This document shows, in pieces, positions 5,364-8,286 of a DNA stretch of 8,286 bases. A program made the position numbers and the translations under genes. Source of the stretch: Rhodoblastus sp. (GTDB lineage: Bacteria > Pseudomonadota > Alphaproteobacteria > Rhizobiales > Beijerinckiaceae); contig CP059255.1 in assembly GCA_013693735.1 (NCBI GenBank), forward strand, positions 1,904,307 to 1,912,592, written 5' to 3'. Position 1 is the first letter of the stretch; each line of letters begins with the position of its first letter. The notes below the pieces were generated by a model. That model was not told where the DNA came from. It did not search any database and saw nothing but the letters and a program-made list of their open reading frames with translations.

Positions 5364-7656
5364 ATGTCCGAGCCGATGCTTAGTCCCGACGTCGATCCCG
5401 GCGAGGCCGATCTCGCCGAGATCGGGGCGGCGCTGCGCCGGCGCCTGGCGCTGATCGCGTTGACGACCGCGCTGGCGCTGGGTCTGGCGCTCGCCTATCT
5501 CGCCGTGGCCAAGCCGAAATATGTCGCGACGACCTCGATCCTCATCGACGCGCGGGCGCGTGCGCCGATCGGCGCGGACGGCGTGCCGCCGCCGAGTTCG
5601 CCGGACCTCACCCTGATCGATTCGCAAATCAAAGTGATCAGCCCGAATCGGTGTTGCGGCGCGTGGTGACGGCAGAGCGGCTCGATCGCGATCCGGAATT
5701 CGCGCCGACCACGCCGGGCTTGCGCACGCGGCTGATGCAGATGATCGGACTCGGGCCGAAAGCGCCGACGCCGGGCGAGGTCGACCTCGCGGGCCGCGCC
5801 ATTCAAGCGCTGGCCGAGGGCGTGTCCGTGCGCCGGTCCGAGCGAACCTACGTTCTCGACATCGACGTCTCGACGCAGGACCCGGAGAAGTCGGCGCGGC
5901 TCGCCAACGCGCTCGCCAAGGCCTATCTCGACGATCTTCAGGCCGCGCGCGACCAGGCCGCGAAAGCCACCGGCGACCAGATCCGCGCCCGCCTCGACGA
6001 ATTGCGGCGCACGGTCGAGGAGGCGGAGCGCAAGATCGTCGACCATCGCGCCCAGAACGGTCTGTTCGACTCCAACGGAAAATCCATCAACCAGACAGAT
6101 CTCGGCGAGGTCGGCCAGCAGATCACCCAGGCGCGCGCCCGCGCCGCCGAAGCCAAGGTGCGGTGGGAGCAGACGCGCAAGCTCGCGCGCGACGGCGCCA
6201 CCCCGGAAGGATTGATGGAGGCGGCCAAGTCGACCCTGCTGGAGAAGCTGCGCGGCCAACTCGCGGAAATCCAGAGGCAGGAGTCCACCTATTCGAAGAC
6301 GCTGGGCCCGCTGCACCCCGCCTATATCGAACTGCGACAGCAGATGGCCGACACGCAGCGGCTGATTCGCGCGGAGACGGCGCGCCTGGTGGAGGTCGCC
6401 CACACGGACTATCTGGCCGCGCGCGCAGGAGCAGGCCGCGCTTGGGCGTCTTGGAGGGTCAAAAGACCGCGCCGAGGTCGACGAAAAGGCGATGGTCAAG
6501 CTGCGCGAGCTCGAACGCGACGCCGCCGCCAGCCGGGCGGCCTATGAGCGCTTCCTGAAAGCGAGCGCGACGATCGCCGAAGACACGCCGGGCGGTCCGT
6601 CGGCGCGCATCATTTCGCCGGCCGTCACGCCGCTCGGGCCGGCGAGCCCGAAAAAGATTCCGACGCTGATCATCGCTCTGGTGGCGGGTCTGGGCGTCGG
6701 CGTGGCGCTGGCTCTGATGCTCGACTTCATCGCCGCCGCGCGCCGGCGCGCTGGCGCGGGCCGAGCCGGAGGCGGCGCGCCGCCGCGTCGCCGTCGAGGA
6801 GGAGGACGTTCAGGAGGAGGCCGAGGCGGCGCGCGTCGCGGAGCGCGACGTTCAGGCCCGCCCCGCTGGCCGTCGCGGCCGCGCGCTCCAAACGCGGACG
6901 AGGGAGGCCGACGAAGAGGAGCAGGCGCGCGACGAGGAAGAAGACGAGAACGCGGCGCCGGCGCGCGATCGGCGCACGACGCCGCCTGTCCCGGCCGCGC
7001 CGGTGGCGCTCGACCTCGCCGCCTTCGAGGAGGATCCGTTCGCCGACGCGTTGGGCGAGGACGAAGCGGCGCGGATGCGCGAGGAAGTGAAAGTGTGGCG
7101 GCTGCTCGACGCCGCCGGCGTCGGTCTGACGCATGGATTGCGTCGGGCGGCCCTGTTCGACGCCTCCTCGCGCCCGCGCGAGGGGCTGCCGACGCGTCGC
7201 GACGGCGTTGGCGCGAGCGGCGGCGGCGCGCGGCGACCGCGTTCTGGTTCTGGCGGGACGCGGCTCGCTGGCGCTCGACGCGCTGCTCGCCTCGGAGGCG
7301 TCGCGTTCGGTCGAGGTCGACGGCGCGCTGCGGGTCGCCGCGCCGGTCGCCGACGGTTCCGAGCGCGTGCATGTCGCCGCGCCCGTCGACGTCGCGCCAA
7401 GCCGCGAAGAACGCCGCCGCAATCTCGGCGAGGCCCGTCGCGCCTTCGATCTCCTGATCCATGACGGCCCCGAACCCGGCATGACGCGGGCGCAGCTTTC
7501 GCCCGCGTCGACGCCGTGTTCGTGTTGATCGGTCCGCGCGACGCGGCCGAGCGGGTCGAGCAGGCGCGCGCGGCGATCGAGCGGGCGGGCGGCGTGTTCG
7601 GCGGCGTGTTGACGATCGGCGCGCAGCCGCGGCCCGGCGCGCGGAGCGCGGCGTGA
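5364..7656 (+). CDS. GumC/ExoP-type polysaccharide co-polymerase with degenerate kinase-like domain; five frame breaks as sequenced
   Basis: Read across five frame breaks (near 5643, 6425, 6740, 7193 and 7497), this gives about 764 residues, the usual size of exopolysaccharide transport proteins that control chain length and export at the inner membrane. Order of parts: start MSEPMLSPDVDPGEADLAEI; first membrane segment about residues 27-48; Wzz motif IDSQIKVIS then ESVLRRVV; long periplasmic coiled coil including LGPLHPAYIELRQQM; second membrane segment (PKKIPTLIIALVAGLGVGVA); an acidic, low-complexity linker of about 90 residues; and a BY-kinase-like fold (GDRVLVLAG, then FDLLIHDGP and VDAVFVLIGP). 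The Walker A position reads PREGLPT, without the lysine, and there is no tyrosine tail. ATG 5364 follows GGAG at 7 nt and sits just ahead of the first membrane segment; TTG 5268 and ATG 5271 are less likely. The breaks look like sequencing indels. The next gene overlaps or follows directly. Confidence 0.82.
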
Positions 7657-7711
7657 GCGCGGGGCGGCGGCGCGCTTTCTGCCGCCGCGTCTGGCGGCGC
7701 GCGCCAACACC

Positions 7712-8286
7712 ATGCTGCGCATCAGCGCGCAGGCGCTGATCGTCGCGGCCTGTCTTGCCTTGTTCTCCATTTCTCCGGATCTGCTGGCGCATTGGGGCGT
7801 GCCCTACGGCACGATCGGCGGCTCCGCGCCGGCCAAGGTGCATCCGGGCACCTGGCTGATGACGATCGCGGTGACGCTGGCGGCGTTGCGATTCTCAAGT
7901 CCGATCACCTTCGCCGTTCGGGCGGCGGCGCTGTTTCCGGGGCTGCTGGTGTTCTTCCTGACCTGGGCGTTCCTGATGTGGTACGCGATCCGGGTGCAAG
8001 GCCAGCCGTTCACGCCGATGATCGACAGCTTCCTGCTGCCGTTCGTGACGTTGCTGGCCTTGTCGACGCAGAACGACGACACCAAGCGCGGCGTCGCGCT
8101 GGCCTTGCATGCGCTCCTTTTCGTCAACGCGCTTCTTGGCCTGGCCGAATATCTGCTGGGCTTCCGCACGACGCCGCTGGTGGCGGGCGACATCGAGCTG
8201 GAGACGGAGTGGCGTTCGACCGCTCTGATCGGCCATCCGCTCTCCAACGCGGTGATCATGGGCTCCTATATGATCATCATGAGCGT
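7712..8286 (+). CDS. VpsF-like / O-antigen-polymerase-type polysaccharide biosynthesis membrane protein (C-terminus cut by window edge)
   Basis: 191 complete codons are visible and the frame is open at the right edge. Hydrophobic segments lie at about residues 5-22, 46-60, 70-92, 106-121 and 128-150. Between them are VPYGTIGGSAPAKVHPGTWL and the polar loop with DIELETEWRSTALIGHPLSN, which resemble the VpsF family and, more broadly, the O-antigen ligase/polymerase family. Such proteins join lipid-linked repeat units in the periplasm. ATG 7712 is the first start in this frame. The natural start is more likely the GTG at 7653, which overlaps the previous stop (GTGA) and has GGAG 6 nt upstream. 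One missing base in the GGGG run at about 7661 would join it and add FLPPRLAARANT ahead of the ATG. Translational coupling to the GumC-like gene would then be expected. Confidence 0.75.
   Translation, partial: MLRISAQALIVAACLALFSISPDLLAHWGVPYGTIGGSAPAKVHPGTWLMTIAVTLAALRFSSPITFAVRAAALFPGLLVFFLTWAFLMWYAIRVQGQPFTPMIDSFLLPFVTLLALSTQNDDTKRGVALALHALLFVNALLGLAEYLLGFRTTPLVAGDIELETEWRSTALIGHPLSNAVIMGSYMIIMS

Noticed and set aside
5495..6499. 334-codon open frame on the - strand
   Set aside because: Antisense to the coiled-coil part of the co-polymerase, whose sense reading has the conserved LGPLHP and Wzz motifs.
5364..7656. Programmed ribosomal frameshifting in the co-polymerase
   Set aside because: Five breaks in both directions, none at a convincing slippery heptamer with a downstream structure.
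6542..7843. 433-codon open frame on the - strand
   Set aside because: Low-complexity Arg-rich sequence antisense to the co-polymerase and VpsF-like genes; the sense strand carries the recognisable motifs.

Overview
The window is very GC-rich, with strong G/C bias at third codon positions, and carries gene families typical of Alphaproteobacteria. I infer a member of the Hyphomicrobiales (Rhizobiales), possibly near the methanotroph/Bradyrhizobium side of the order, but the genus cannot be fixed from sequence alone. No tRNA, rRNA, CRISPR array, transposase or phage gene is visible.

Left part (1-2154) is all on the minus strand. In transcription order it holds a WYL-domain transcriptional regulator (2154-1459), a VOC/glyoxalase-fold protein 45 bp downstream (1413-1037), a roughly 71-residue zinc-ribbon-like protein (888-674), and the N-terminal 174 residues of a HutC-type GntR repressor that runs off the left edge. 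A block of five near-identical 10-11 bp direct repeats lies just upstream of the WYL regulator.

Right part (2522-8286) is an exopolysaccharide (EPS) locus. A secreted, probable outer-membrane beta-barrel protein (+) converges on a 499-residue undecaprenyl-phosphate sugar phosphotransferase (-), which would load the first sugar on the lipid carrier. A 506-bp divergent control region separates that gene from a GumC/ExoP-type polysaccharide co-polymerase (+), followed by the start of a VpsF/O-antigen-polymerase-like membrane protein (+, cut by the right edge). Together they cover lipid-linked initiation, polymerisation, chain-length control and a candidate outer-membrane component. The divergent region carries an exact TTAA-N7-TTAAC match to the CtrA cell-cycle regulator consensus, two GANTC methylation sites 18 bp apart, and a perfect 19-bp palindrome.

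A dominant oddity is reading-frame breaks. The GumC-like gene needs five frame changes to be read through, the VOC and zinc-ribbon genes one each, and the VpsF-like gene probably one near its start. Protein similarity continues across each break, so most are likely sequencing indels in GC-rich DNA, although real decay cannot be excluded. Independently of the breaks, the C-terminal tyrosine-kinase-like domain of the GumC protein has lost its Walker A lysine and has no tyrosine tail, so it looks like a pseudokinase.
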